64,000 bases of DNA, taken from positions 38,581-102,580 of the forward strand of contig NZ_LGTB01000039.1 in the NCBI RefSeq assembly GCF_001238275.1, given 5' to 3'. Of the stretch, positions 28,622 to 38,126 are shown piece by piece (within the stretch, counting starts at the first letter, position 1; every line of letters begins with the position of its first letter). This DNA comes from Bradyrhizobium viridifuturi (GTDB lineage Bacteria > Pseudomonadota > Alphaproteobacteria > Rhizobiales > Xanthobacteraceae). A program made the translations under genes and the position numbers. The notes under the pieces were generated by a model that was not told the DNA's origin, searched no databases, and worked only from the letters and a program-made list of their open reading frames with translations.

Positions 28622-30265
28622 TCAGGTTGGTGGCCGCTGGCTCCTTTGCATGGGGTTGTTTTCGATATTTTGGTGGGAGCCGCGGTCGCCGAGCTCGAAC
28701 CTGCGGGTGATCCCGATCGCCTCCAGGAAGGCCTCGTCGTGGCTGACGACCAGCAGGGCGCCGTCATAGGCGCGCAGTCCGGCCTCGACCGCCTCCATCG
28801 AGTCGATGTCCAGATGGTTGGTCGGCTCGTCGAGGATCAGCAGCGGTGGTGGCGTTGGCCCGCCCAGGACGCAGGCGAGACCGGCGCGGAGCAACTGGCC
28901 GCCGCTCAGGCTCGCGACGACCTGCAAGGGCGCATCGGCGCGAAACATGAACCGCGCCAGTGCCGCCCGGCAGGCGTTCTCGTCGGCATCCGGATTGATG
29001 CGGCGGAAATTATCCAGGATCGAGGCCCGCGCATCGAGCAGGCTGACCGCCTGATCGAACATCGCAAAGCGGGTCATCACCTCGACGCTGCCACACGCCG
29101 CGGTCAGCTCGCCGCTGACGAGCTTGAGCAACGTCGTCTTGCCGGCGCCGTTCGGGCCCGCGATCGCGACACGCTCCGGACCCGACATGGAGAAGGTGAG
29201 GCCGCGCAGGATCGGCGCGTCCGCGCTGTAGCCGGCCTCGGCGGTCTCGATTCGCAGCACCATCCGGCCCGCGGGCAGATGCGTCGACGGCAGTTGCACC
29301 GAGAACGGTTGCAGCACCTCGATGCGCTGGCGTGCGGCGGCGGCGAGGTCAACTGCTTGCGTTCGCCGCCGCTCGGCGAGCCTGGCCGTCTCGCCGCCGC
29401 TGTCCTCGCTGCGATCCCGGCGCAGCCCGGCGGCGATCCGCGGCATGTCGCCCTTGGCGCGCTTCCTTGCGCCGGCGCCGTCCTTGCGCGCCTTCTTCTC
29501 CGTCGCTTCCCTTGCCTTGCGATCGATTTCGGCGACGCGCTTCTCGGCATCATCCAGATCGTGCCGTGCTGCCGAGAGCTCGATGGCCTTGCGCGCGCGG
29601 TATTGGCTCCAATTGCCGCCGTAGCGCCGGGCCTCCAGCGAGGTCAGTTCGACGATCGCATCCATGGTCTCAAGCAGTTCGCGATCGTGGCTGACGACGA
29701 TAGCGCCATGCCGCCAACTGGCGAGCAGGTCGATCACCGCCTGGCGTCCGGCGCGGTCGAGATTGTTGGTGGGCTCATCCAGCAGCAGGAAGTCGGTTTC
29801 TGCGAACGTCAGCGCAGCGAGGCGCGCCCTTGTGGCCTGTCCGCCTGATAGCATCGCCAGCGGCACGTCGAGCACATCGTCCAATCCGACACGCGCGAGT
29901 GCGGACGCGATGCGGCTGTCGAGCGTCCAGTCGATATCCGCAAGCTCCTCAGTCGTCGCAAGGCCCTGCCCGGCACGGTGCAACGCGGCCAATGCGCGGC
30001 GCGCGCCGAACAGGTCGATGACGGATTCGTCCGGCTTCACCTGCACCGTCTGATGCAGCATCCCGACGCGTCCCTGAACCGAGACCGCGCCGGATTGCGG
30101 CGCCTGCCGGCCTGCGATCAGGCCGAGCAGCGTCGTCTTCCCAACGCCGTTCCTGCCGACAAGGCCGATCCGTTCAGGGCCGAAGGTGAGATCGATATTG
30201 GAAAGGAGAACCCGGCCGTCAGGCGCGGACAGGGTGAGATTCGAGAGCGTGATCGATGCTGGCAT
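28622..30265 (-). CDS. ABC-F family ATPase
   Basis: 547 residues, two ABC ATPase domains and no membrane segment. Domain 1 has Walker A GRNGVGKTT, signature LSGGQATRARL and Walker B FLLLDEPTNNLD; domain 2 has GPNGAGKTT, LSGGQLLRAGL and LLILDEPTNHLD. The linker between them (about 235-300) is highly charged, as in ABC-F translation factors or antibiotic-protection proteins. It is shorter in the linker than EttA and Uup. I start at MPASITLSNL; an upstream TTG adds eight residues. ABC-F proteins act on the ribosomal E site; the subgroup is unclear. Confidence 0.9.
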   Translation of the reverse strand: MPASITLSNLTLSAPDGRVLLSNIDLTFGPERIGLVGRNGVGKTTLLGLIAGRQAPQSGAVSVQGRVGMLHQTVQVKPDESVIDLFGARRALAALHRAGQGLATTEELADIDWTLDSRIASALARVGLDDVLDVPLAMLSGGQATRARLAALTFAETDFLLLDEPTNNLDRAGRQAVIDLLASWRHGAIVVSHDRELLETMDAIVELTSLEARRYGGNWSQYRARKAIELSAARHDLDDAEKRVAEIDRKAREATEKKARKDGAGARKRAKGDMPRIAAGLRRDRSEDSGGETARLAERRRTQAVDLAAAARQRIEVLQPFSVQLPSTHLPAGRMVLRIETAEAGYSADAPILRGLTFSMSGPERVAIAGPNGAGKTTLLKLVSGELTAACGSVEVMTRFAMFDQAVSLLDARASILDNFRRINPDADENACRAALARFMFRADAPLQVVASLSGGQLLRAGLACVLGGPTPPPLLILDEPTNHLDIDSMEAVEAGLRAYDGALLVVSHDEAFLEAIGITRRFELGDRGSHQNIENNPMQRSQRPPT

Positions 30266-30403
30266 GGCGATGGATATCCCGGTGGGCAAGGCTGATGGGC
30301 GTTGCTGTCCGGATGAAATCCATGGCCGTCGGCATCCTCTCGAATTGATGATTGATGAGCTGTAGTCGCGTATTGCGCCGGGATCAAGGCGCGCAGCGAA
30401 GCG

Positions 30404-31723
30404 TCACGCTGCTTCGGCGAAGGTCCAGCGGTTGGGATCGGGCGTGTGGCCGATCAAGGCGAGACCATATGCGATCGATTCGAACTGGTCCGCCGAGGTC
30501 AGCCGCGCCTCGCCGAAACGCTCGGCGAACAGGCGCTGCACGGCCGGCACGAACGAGGTGCCGCCGGTCAAAAACACCTTCTCCACGTCGCGTGCGGTGA
30601 TGCCGGATTTCGCCAGCGCCTCGTCCACGGTGGCGCCCAGCCGTTCGATGTCGTCGGCGATCCAGGATTCGAAATCGTCGCGCGTCACGGTGGCGCCGAT
30701 GTCGATGCCTTCGCGGGCAAAGCGGAACTCGACACGGTCGCGGCTCGACAGCGCGACCTTGGTGTCGGAGACGGCGCGGTACAGCGCGAAGCCGAGGTCG
30801 TGATCGACGATGGTGATGAAATCGTGCAGCGGCGCCGGATCGAGCGCGGTGCGCGCGAGCTGCTGCAATTCGCGGAGATCGCCATTGCCCCGCATCATCG
30901 CCAGCTGGTGCCAGCGCGCGAGGCTCGAATAATAATGATTGGGGATCGGCAGCACCTTGTCGAACGAGCGGTAGTTGGTGCCCTTGCCGAGCCGCGGCGA
31001 GACGATGTGGTCGACGATGCGGTAGTCGAAGGTGTCGCCGGCGATGCCGATGCCGGAATGTCCCAACGGCTCGGCGCGCAGCACGCCGCCCTTGCGCGAG
31101 AACCGCATCACCGAGAAGTCGCTGGTGCCGCCGCCGAAATCGGCGACCAGCACCGTGGCATCGTGGTCGAGGCTGCGCGCAAAGGAGAACGCCGCACCGA
31201 CCGGCTCATAGACATAGCGCGCGTGCCCTGCGCCGAGCCGCTCGAATGCGGCCCGGTAGCGCTGCATCGCGAGCTCGTCGTTCGGATTGCCGCCCGCGAA
31301 CTTCACCGGGCGGCCGACCATGATGGTCGGTGCGCCCAAATCGAACCCGTCGCCGGCATGGCGCGTCAGCGTGCGCAGGAACGCCGCCAACAGGTCCTCG
31401 AACTTGTAGCGTTGCCGGAAGATTTGTGTGGTGTTGAAGGCCGAGCTTGCCGCGAAGGTCTTGAACGACTGGATGAAGCGATGGATCGTGCGTCCCTCGA
31501 GGAACTGCTCGATCGCCCACGGCCCGCCCTCGGCGCGCGGATGCAGGCCGGCGCCGGGCCGTTCCTCCCAGAAGCACAGCGCGGAGACATAGACGCTATG
31601 CGTGCGGCCGCCATGGTCGAAACGGATCGCCTCGACACGGCCATCGGCGTCGGACAGCGCGACCACGGTGTTGCTGGTGCCAAAATCGACGCCAATCGAG
31701 ACGGCGGGCGGAGCGCTCGACAT
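30404..31723 (-). CDS. Hsp70-family protein, YegD-like (no substrate-binding domain)
   Basis: 439 residues containing only the actin/Hsp70 nucleotide-binding domain. Phosphate-1 GVDFGTSNTVVALSD is at the start, phosphate-2 VADFGGGTSDFSVMRF in the middle, and the adenosine motif VFLTGGTSFVPAVQRLF near residue 385. No beta-sandwich substrate domain or EEVD-like tail follows, as in E. coli YegD. I start at MSSAPPAVSIG (31723) rather than 21 codons earlier. The chaperone role is unproven. It is an isolated leftward gene. Confidence 0.9.
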   Translation of the reverse strand: MSSAPPAVSIGVDFGTSNTVVALSDADGRVEAIRFDHGGRTHSVYVSALCFWEERPGAGLHPRAEGGPWAIEQFLEGRTIHRFIQSFKTFAASSAFNTTQIFRQRYKFEDLLAAFLRTLTRHAGDGFDLGAPTIMVGRPVKFAGGNPNDELAMQRYRAAFERLGAGHARYVYEPVGAAFSFARSLDHDATVLVADFGGGTSDFSVMRFSRKGGVLRAEPLGHSGIGIAGDTFDYRIVDHIVSPRLGKGTNYRSFDKVLPIPNHYYSSLARWHQLAMMRGNGDLRELQQLARTALDPAPLHDFITIVDHDLGFALYRAVSDTKVALSSRDRVEFRFAREGIDIGATVTRDDFESWIADDIERLGATVDEALAKSGITARDVEKVFLTGGTSFVPAVQRLFAERFGEARLTSADQFESIAYGLALIGHTPDPNRWTFAEAA

Positions 31724-31898
31724 GTCATGCTCGGGATTTGATGTGAAAGGGGACGGACCCTTAGCGGCTTTGGCCTGACTTGCCAACCCTTCCCGATGCT
31801 ACGGAATTCACGATCAAGAGAATGACGGCAACAGCGCCGTTGCGCGGTGGTCCGCGGCGGAACTGCCGTATGACGCAATGATGTCGATGTGCTGCGGC

Positions 31899-34273
31899 CT
31901 AATCCTTCAATGCATAGGCGATGACATAGTCGCCGCGTTTGGTGCCGAACGAGCCGTGGCCGCCGGCCGCGGTGACTACATACTGCTTGCCGCCGGCTCG
32001 TAGCTCATCGGTGTCGATTGCGCGCCGGCGGGCAGGCGATCTTCCCACAGCACCTTGCCGTCACGCACGTCATAGGCCCGGATCGTGTACTCGTAGGTGC
32101 CGGTGTAGAACGCAACGCCGCCGGCGGTGGTGATGGGGCCGCCCAGCATCGGCACGCCCATCTTGAACGGAAGCGGCAGCGGCGTGGTGTCCCGGATGGT
32201 GCCGTTGGGATGCTGCCAGACGATCTTCATCGTTTTCAGATCGATCGCGGCCATCGAGCCCCATGGCGGCCGGTAGCACGGCACGGACAGCGGCGAGAGG
32301 AAGCTCGAAATATCAACCCCGAACGGCGTGCCGTACATCGGCTGCGTTCCGACCTCACTGCCGACCGGCTTCTCGGCGGTCGGCGCCGGCGGATTTTGTG
32401 GACCCCGCGGAATCAGCCGTGACGCGAACGGCAGCGACATCGGGTTGGCGATCGCGATCTGCCTGACAGGATCGATCGCGATACCGCCCCATTCGAACAT
32501 GCCGAGATTGCCGGGGAAGACCAGCGTGCCCTGCAACGATGGCGGCGTGAACGTGCCTTCGTAGCGCAAACGATGGAACATGATCCGGCACAGCAGCTGA
32601 TCGAAGATCGTGCCGCCCCACATGTCGGCGCCAGTCAGCTTCGCCTCCGGGCGGAATGTCAGTTCGGAAAACGGCTGCGTCGGCGCGCTACGGTCACCGG
32701 GCGCCGGCCCCTGCGGCACCGCTCGTTCCGGCGCGGGTACGATCAATTCACCGGTCCTGCGGTCGAGCACGAAGATATTGCCGACCTTGGTCGGCTGGAT
32801 GATCGCGGGAATGACGCCCTTCGCCGTCGTCACATCGACCAGGCTCGGCTGCGAGGGAACGTCCATATCCCAGAGATCATGATGCACGGTCTGGTACGAC
32901 CAGGCACGCTTGCCGGTGTTGACGTCAAGCGCGACGATCGAGCTCGAATAGCGCTCGACCAGCGCATCGCGATTGCCGCCCCAGATGTCGGGTCCGTTGT
33001 TGCCGGTCGGGATGTAGACCAGATTCAATTTCGGATCGAACGAGGCGGTGATCCAGGAATTCGGTGAGCCGTTGGTATAGTGCCGCGTCGGCGACGGCAG
33101 CACGTTCTCGTCGGCCGCGGCGGAGTCCCAGGCCCAGACCAGTTTGCCGGAGTAGACGTCGAATCCGCGGATCACGCCTGAGGGCACCTCGACCGCGTAA
33201 TTGTCGATCACTGCGGCGGCAACGACCAAAATCTTGTCGCTGACGACAGGCGGCGACGTCGGCTCGAAGAAGCCGGCGGTGGTGATCCCCATCCCCTGCT
33301 GCAGGTCGAGGATGCCGTGATCGGCAAAGCTCTCGCAGGGTTTGCCGCTGTCGGCATCGAGCGCGATCATGCGGCCGTCATTGACGGGCAGGAAGATCCG
33401 CCGCGGGCACTCCGCAGGCGCGGGATTGCCGCTGGAGTCGACGGCGCCCGCGGCGGTCTCGTGATAGGAGACCCCGCGGCAGGTCATGTGCTGGAACGTC
33501 TTGTTGTGCACGAGCTTGGGGTCGTAGCGCCAGCGCTCGGTGCCGGTCCTGGCGTCGAGCGCGAACAGCACCTGGTGCTGCGAGCAGAGATAGAGCGTGT
33601 CGCGCACCTTGATCGGGGTGACCTCGAAGGTGGTCTCACCGGAATCCTCCGGCGTCTTGACGTCGCCGGTGCGGAAGGTCCAGGCGACCTTGAGGTTGGC
33701 GACATTGTCGGGCGTGATTTGTTTGAGCGGCGAATAGCGCTGTCCGAACTGCGTCCGTCCATAGGCGCGCCAGTCGCCATCCGGCTGCGGGTCGGCTTCG
33801 CCTTGCGGCACGGCAGGCCCGGAGGCGGCAATCGTGCCGTCGATGTCGTGATAGCTCGTCAGCAGCCCGCCCACCAGGACGGCAGCTGATGCCACGACGC
33901 CGATCCAGAGCGGCGCTGTCGCACGCGCGTAGGACACAGGCTCGCCTCGCGTCAGGGCGCGAACGATCACCGGCGTCAGCAGCCAGAGCGCCATCGGGAA
34001 GATGATGTCGCCGCGCGCCGCGAGCGGCCACCAGTCGAAGCGCACCTCGTGGACAGCCCATGCCAGCGTGCCGACCAGCACGATCGCAAATAGCCACAGC
34101 GCCGAACGGCGCTGCATCAGCAACAATGCGGCCGTGGCGAGGATGCCGACGCCGAGGACAATGTAGAAGATCGATCCACCCAAGGCGGCGAGCCAGATGC
34201 CGCCGGCCGCGAGGACCAGGCCGATCAAGGCGTAGACGATAGCTGTGATGAAGACAGCCCTGGATCGCTGCAT
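31899..34273 (-). CDS. gcd: Membrane-bound PQQ glucose dehydrogenase, C-terminus shifted by one missing base
   Basis: Oxidises glucose to gluconolactone in the periplasm and passes electrons to ubiquinone, using PQQ. Five N-terminal transmembrane helices (about residues 5-150) precede a propeller domain beginning DWRAYGRTQFGQRYSPLKQI; typical PQQ segments include LYLCSQHQVLFALDA, CRGVSY and GTEYTIRAYD-like repeats near the end. As given, the frame stops at 31976 after SYEPAASSM. One missing base near 31992 restores GKQYVVTAAGGHGSFGTKRG and a stop at 31899, for 791 residues. Acid production from glucose is a phosphate-solubilising trait; no pqq genes are in the window. Confidence 0.92.
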
Positions 34274-34611
34274 GGTCGCTCCGGTGCGCAAGAGGGACCG
34301 GGCTTGTCGTGCAAGCGCAACAGACCGTGTCCGCCGTCAAGGACTGTGGTTCAGTCGACCGCAACTTGCAACCTGGAACTGCGATCTTGATGCTGCACAA
34401 GCGCGCAAAGGGGCATGCGAAACCTGCCGAAGAAGAATCGTTCAAATTGCGCGTGCACCATTCGACGGGAGCAACAGGCCGGCGGCGCTGACGCAAAGGT
34501 GACGGGACTTCAGCGAATTTTGTATCGACGCGCTCTTCCAGTCCCGTGCAGGCACTGCTCTATACCGTCGGGCAGACTCCCCGCTGAAGGCCGGCTCGCA
34601 GGAGAAGCAAA
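34274..34611. other. Divergent promoter region between gcd and a methyltransferase
   Basis: About 340 bases without a gene. The short open frames here have no ribosome binding site. It must hold both divergent promoters, but I see no clear dyad or operator. Confidence 0.5.
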
Positions 34612-35361
34612 ATGACACTGAACCCTACAGCCAAGAATTATCGCGTCGCGGTCGCCGCCTACGAGGCGGGCCGGCCCAGCTACCCCGCGGAGATCGTCGC
34701 CGCGCTGCCGCTTCAGGCCGCGCGCTGTGTCGTCGATCTCGGCGCCGGAACCGGCAAGTTCACCCGCCTGCTGTTGCAGCATCTGACCGCGACGACGCGT
34801 CTGGTCGCGGTCGAACCGGTTGCCGAGATGTCGGCGAAGCTGGCGCAGGAAGCGAAGGTGGAGGTCATCAACACCCGCGCCGACGCGATCGATCTCGCAA
34901 CCGGCAGCGTCGATCTCGTGACCTGTGCCCAGGCGTTCCACTGGTTCGACAACGAGGCATCGGTCGCCGAGATCGCGCGCCTGCTGCGTCCCGGCGGCAC
35001 GCTGGCACTGGTCTGGAACAACAGGGACGACCGTGCGCCGTGGGTCGAGGCGTTGTCCGTCATGATCGAGAAATACGCGGGAGACACACCGCGGCAACGC
35101 TCTGGCCACTGGCGCTGGATCTTGAAGGATCCACGCTTCGTGCTCGAGAAGGAGATCGTGCAGGATCATCCGCACCGGATGGCGCGGCAAGGCGTCTATG
35201 AGCGCGTCGTGTCGACGAGCTATGTCGCCAATCTTCCCGATGCGGAGAAGGCGGCCCTTCGCGACAAGACCGACCAAATTCTGCGCGAAGCCGGTCTCGG
35301 CGACGCTGAAGAGGTGGTGTTTCCCTATGTCACGCAGTTGTTTCTGCTGAAGCGCGTCTAG
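34612..35361 (+). CDS. Class I SAM-dependent methyltransferase
   Basis: 249 residues. The SAM-binding motif I is VVDLGAGTGKFTRLLL near residue 40, the acidic motif is VAVEPVAEM, and the methyltransferase-11 signature DLVTCAQAFHWFDNEASVAE is followed by LLRPGGTLALVWNN. The FHWFD block is typical of small cytosolic enzymes related to trans-aconitate methyltransferases and yeast Crg1-like proteins. The substrate is unknown. AGGAGAAGCAAA precedes the ATG. It converges on the SRPBCC gene. Confidence 0.87.
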   Translation: MTLNPTAKNYRVAVAAYEAGRPSYPAEIVAALPLQAARCVVDLGAGTGKFTRLLLQHLTATTRLVAVEPVAEMSAKLAQEAKVEVINTRADAIDLATGSVDLVTCAQAFHWFDNEASVAEIARLLRPGGTLALVWNNRDDRAPWVEALSVMIEKYAGDTPRQRSGHWRWILKDPRFVLEKEIVQDHPHRMARQGVYERVVSTSYVANLPDAEKAALRDKTDQILREAGLGDAEEVVFPYVTQLFLLKRV

Positions 35362-35367
35362 ACGCCG

Positions 35368-35856
35368 CTATTGCGCGGCACGGCCTTGCTCGACGGCCTG
35401 CTTCAGACGCGGCAGCGTCATGCGCCAGTAGAAGGCAACATGCTTCGCGCCGGAGTCTGCGCCGATTTCCCATCCGTTCCCGCGCCGGATCGGCGACGGC
35501 GGCACTTGCTGGGTTACTGTCAGTATTGTCTCGCCGCTGTCGGTCGCGAGCACCATCGTGACCGTTGCATAGCATTGCGGAACGTCCGGCAGGCCGGAGA
35601 CCTGTGACCAATAGGAGTATGCGAGCCGTATTGGCGGCTCGACATGGAGGACGCGGCCCTTGTCGCGATAGCGCTTGGCGCCGATCTCCGCCTCGATCTC
35701 GATCTGCGCGCCGATCTGCCAGTCGGTCGTGAAATGCGCGTTGCGCCACGTCTCGCCCGCCTTGGGATCCAGGATCGTGTCCCACACCTGCGTCGGCTGT
35801 GCGGCGATGCGGATCGATTCGGTGACAGTCTGCAAGACGGCCGTTTCATTTGTCAT
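35368..35856 (-). CDS. SRPBCC-domain protein (AHSA1/polyketide-cyclase-like)
   Basis: 162 residues forming one SRPBCC (START-like) ligand-binding domain: TESIRIAAQPTQVWDTILDP, the beta strands WQIGAQIEIEAEIGAKRYRD and YATVTMVLATD, and a C-terminal helix (FYWRMTLPRLKQAVEQG). Such proteins bind hydrophobic ligands or act as small cyclases. The gene starts 11 bases inside the 3' end of the upstream LysR gene, so it is translationally coupled to it and is the likely target or effector partner. Confidence 0.8.
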   Translation of the reverse strand: MTNETAVLQTVTESIRIAAQPTQVWDTILDPKAGETWRNAHFTTDWQIGAQIEIEAEIGAKRYRDKGRVLHVEPPIRLAYSYWSQVSGLPDVPQCYATVTMVLATDSGETILTVTQQVPPSPIRRGNGWEIGADSGAKHVAFYWRMTLPRLKQAVEQGRAAQ

Positions 35857-36820
35857 CGCGAGCTCGTTTGTCGCCGGCGATCTTCCATTTCCCATCCGCG
35901 CCACGCCGCAGCGCCGGATCGCCGATGCGGATGTGCTGTGCGAGGAAATCGATGAAGGCACGCACCCGTGCCGGCAGTGGACCGGCGTGGCCGACATAGA
36001 CCGCGTGGATGTCCTCACGATCGCCGGGATTCAGGTTCTGCAATACCGGCACCAGACGTCCGGCCTCGATATCGGGACCGATGTGGAATAGTGCCAGCCG
36101 TGCCACACCGATGCCGCCGAGCGTGAGCTGGCGCGCGGTCTCGCCGTCGCTGGCGCGGGCGACCGGCGGCGGCAATGCCTCTTCGATCTTTTCGGCGCGG
36201 CGGAACGGCCAGCCGCGGATGCTGCGCGGAAAGGTCCAGCCGACGCCGCGATGGCCGGCGAGGTCGGCCGGCGTCTTCGGGATGCCGTGGCGAGCGAGAT
36301 AGGACGGCGAGGCGACCACCGCCATGCGGCTGGTGCCCAGCTTGCGCGCGATCAGCCGCGAGGCGCCGAGCGGGCCGGCGCGGATCGCGACATCGGCGCG
36401 CGCCTGCATCAGATCGACCAGCGTGTCGGTCAGCACGATGTCGAGCGTGATGTCGGGATGCTCGCGCATGAAGCGCGGCAGCAGCGGCATCACGTGCAGC
36501 ATGCCGAACGGGATGTTGCTGTTCACGGTGAGATGGCCGCGCGGCACGCAGGAGGCGGCCTCGCGTTCGGCCTCGTCGATGTCGGCGAGGATGCGCTGCG
36601 CGCGCTGGTAGAACGCCTGGCCCTCCTCGGTCAGTTGCAGCTTGCGCGTGGTGCGGTTGACCAACCTTGTGCCGAGCCGCGTCTCGAGCCGGGAGACCAG
36701 CTTGCTGACGCCCGACGGCGTCTGGCGAAGGCTGTTGGCGGCGGCGGTGAAGCCGCCGAGGTCGACGACCCGGACAAACACGTCCATCTCGCCGGAGCGG
36801 TTGGTGTCAATTCGGGCCAT
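35846..36820 (-). CDS. LysR-family transcriptional regulator
   Basis: 324 residues. The N-terminal winged helix-turn-helix (GEMDVFVRVVDLGGFTAAANSLRQTPSGVSKLVSRLETRLG) is classical, and the periplasmic-binding-like effector domain begins near residue 95 (RGHLTVNSNIPFGMLHVMPLL). The last 20 residues are basic. Divergent from an MFS exporter whose start lies 102 bases away, and coupled to an SRPBCC gene; control of the exporter is likely but inferred from position. Confidence 0.92.
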   Translation of the reverse strand: MARIDTNRSGEMDVFVRVVDLGGFTAAANSLRQTPSGVSKLVSRLETRLGTRLVNRTTRKLQLTEEGQAFYQRAQRILADIDEAEREAASCVPRGHLTVNSNIPFGMLHVMPLLPRFMREHPDITLDIVLTDTLVDLMQARADVAIRAGPLGASRLIARKLGTSRMAVVASPSYLARHGIPKTPADLAGHRGVGWTFPRSIRGWPFRRAEKIEEALPPPVARASDGETARQLTLGGIGVARLALFHIGPDIEAGRLVPVLQNLNPGDREDIHAVYVGHAGPLPARVRAFIDFLAQHIRIGDPALRRGADGKWKIAGDKRARDDK

Positions 36821-36921
36821 CTTGAATTCACGTCACAAATGATTGGATTGCGGCCATTCTAATCCTTCCTCGTCCGGACCGCTATGTCGCATTGCGGAAT
36901 CCTCGTCCTCCGGAGCGACAC

Positions 36922-38103
36922 ATGCCTCTCGCAGTCCTTGCCTTGACCGCCGGTGCCTTTGGCATCGGCACCACTGAATTCCTCATCATGGGACTGTTGC
37001 TGCAGGTCGCCGCCGACATGCATGTGTCGGTTTCCGCGGCGGGTCTGTTGATCTCCGGCTATGCGCTCGGCGTGTTCGTCGGCGCCCCGATCCTGACGCT
37101 CGGGACGCGCAAAATGCCGCGCAAGGCGGTGCTGCTGGCGCTGATGGCGATCTTCACGCTCGGCAACGCGGCCTGCGCGCTGGCGCCGAACTACGAGCTC
37201 CTGATGGCGGCGCGCATCCTGACCTCGCTGGCGCACGGCACCTTCTTCGGCGTCGGCTCGGTGGTCGCGACAAGCCTCGTCCCGGAAGACAAGAAGGCGT
37301 CCGCGATCGCCACGATGTTCATCGGCCTCACGGTCGCGGCCCTGCTCGGCGTGCCCTTCGGTGCATGGTTCGGCCTGATGCTGGGCTGGCGCGCTGCGTT
37401 CTGGGCGGTGGCGGCGATCGGCGTGGCCGCGTTCGTCGTGCTGGCGCTGCTGGTCCCCGGCCATGTCGGCGCCAAGGACAAGCCGGTGCCGCTGCGCGAA
37501 GAACTCGCCGTGCTCGGCCGCCCGCAGGTGCTGCTCGGGCTCGCCATGACGGTGTTCGGTTTCGGCGGGCTGTTCGCGGTCTTCACCTACGTGCAGCCGA
37601 TCCTGACGCGGCTGACCGGATTCTCCGACGCCGCGGTCTCGCCGATCCTGCTGGTGTTCGGCGCCGGCCTTGCGATCGGCAATGTCGCCGGCGGCCGGCT
37701 CGCCGACAAGGGACTGGCGCGTGCGTTGCTCGTTTCCCTTGGCGGCCTCGCCATTGTCCTGGTGGGGCTCTCGGCTGTCATCTCGATCAAGGCTCTGGCT
37801 GTGGCGCTCTTGTTCGTGCTTGGCATCGCCGCGTTCGCGACCGTCGCCCCGCTGCAGCTTCGCGTGCTGGAAGCGGCCGGTGTCGAAGGCCGGACACTGG
37901 CCTCCAGCCTGAACATCGCGGCCTTCAATCTCGGCAACGCGCTTGGCGCCTGGGCCGGCGGCGTCACCATCGATCGCGGCCTCGGCCTCGGCGCGCTGCC
38001 GCTGGTCGCCGCCGTCATCACGGCAGTCGGATTGCTGCTGGCGCTGTGGAGCCTTCGGCTCGATCGGCCGGCCGTGCTGGCCGCGCAGTGCCCGGCGGAA
38101 TGA
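36922..38103 (+). CDS. MFS transporter of the DHA1/AraJ-YdhP type
   Basis: 393 residues with twelve predicted transmembrane helices. The start PLAVLALTAGAFGIGTTEFL, with the TE pair in helix 1, and the DHA1 motif ARILTSLAHGTFFGVG are typical of AraJ/YdhP-like sugar-efflux and drug-efflux proteins. CGGAG lies six bases before this ATG; a TTG ten codons upstream is not needed. It is followed after 23 bases by an aldo/keto reductase, so the two probably share a transcript under the divergent LysR. Confidence 0.9.
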   Translation: MPLAVLALTAGAFGIGTTEFLIMGLLLQVAADMHVSVSAAGLLISGYALGVFVGAPILTLGTRKMPRKAVLLALMAIFTLGNAACALAPNYELLMAARILTSLAHGTFFGVGSVVATSLVPEDKKASAIATMFIGLTVAALLGVPFGAWFGLMLGWRAAFWAVAAIGVAAFVVLALLVPGHVGAKDKPVPLREELAVLGRPQVLLGLAMTVFGFGGLFAVFTYVQPILTRLTGFSDAAVSPILLVFGAGLAIGNVAGGRLADKGLARALLVSLGGLAIVLVGLSAVISIKALAVALLFVLGIAAFATVAPLQLRVLEAAGVEGRTLASSLNIAAFNLGNALGAWAGGVTIDRGLGLGALPLVAAVITAVGLLLALWSLRLDRPAVLAAQCPAE

Positions 38104-38126
38104 GCTGCATCATAAGGAGTATGACC

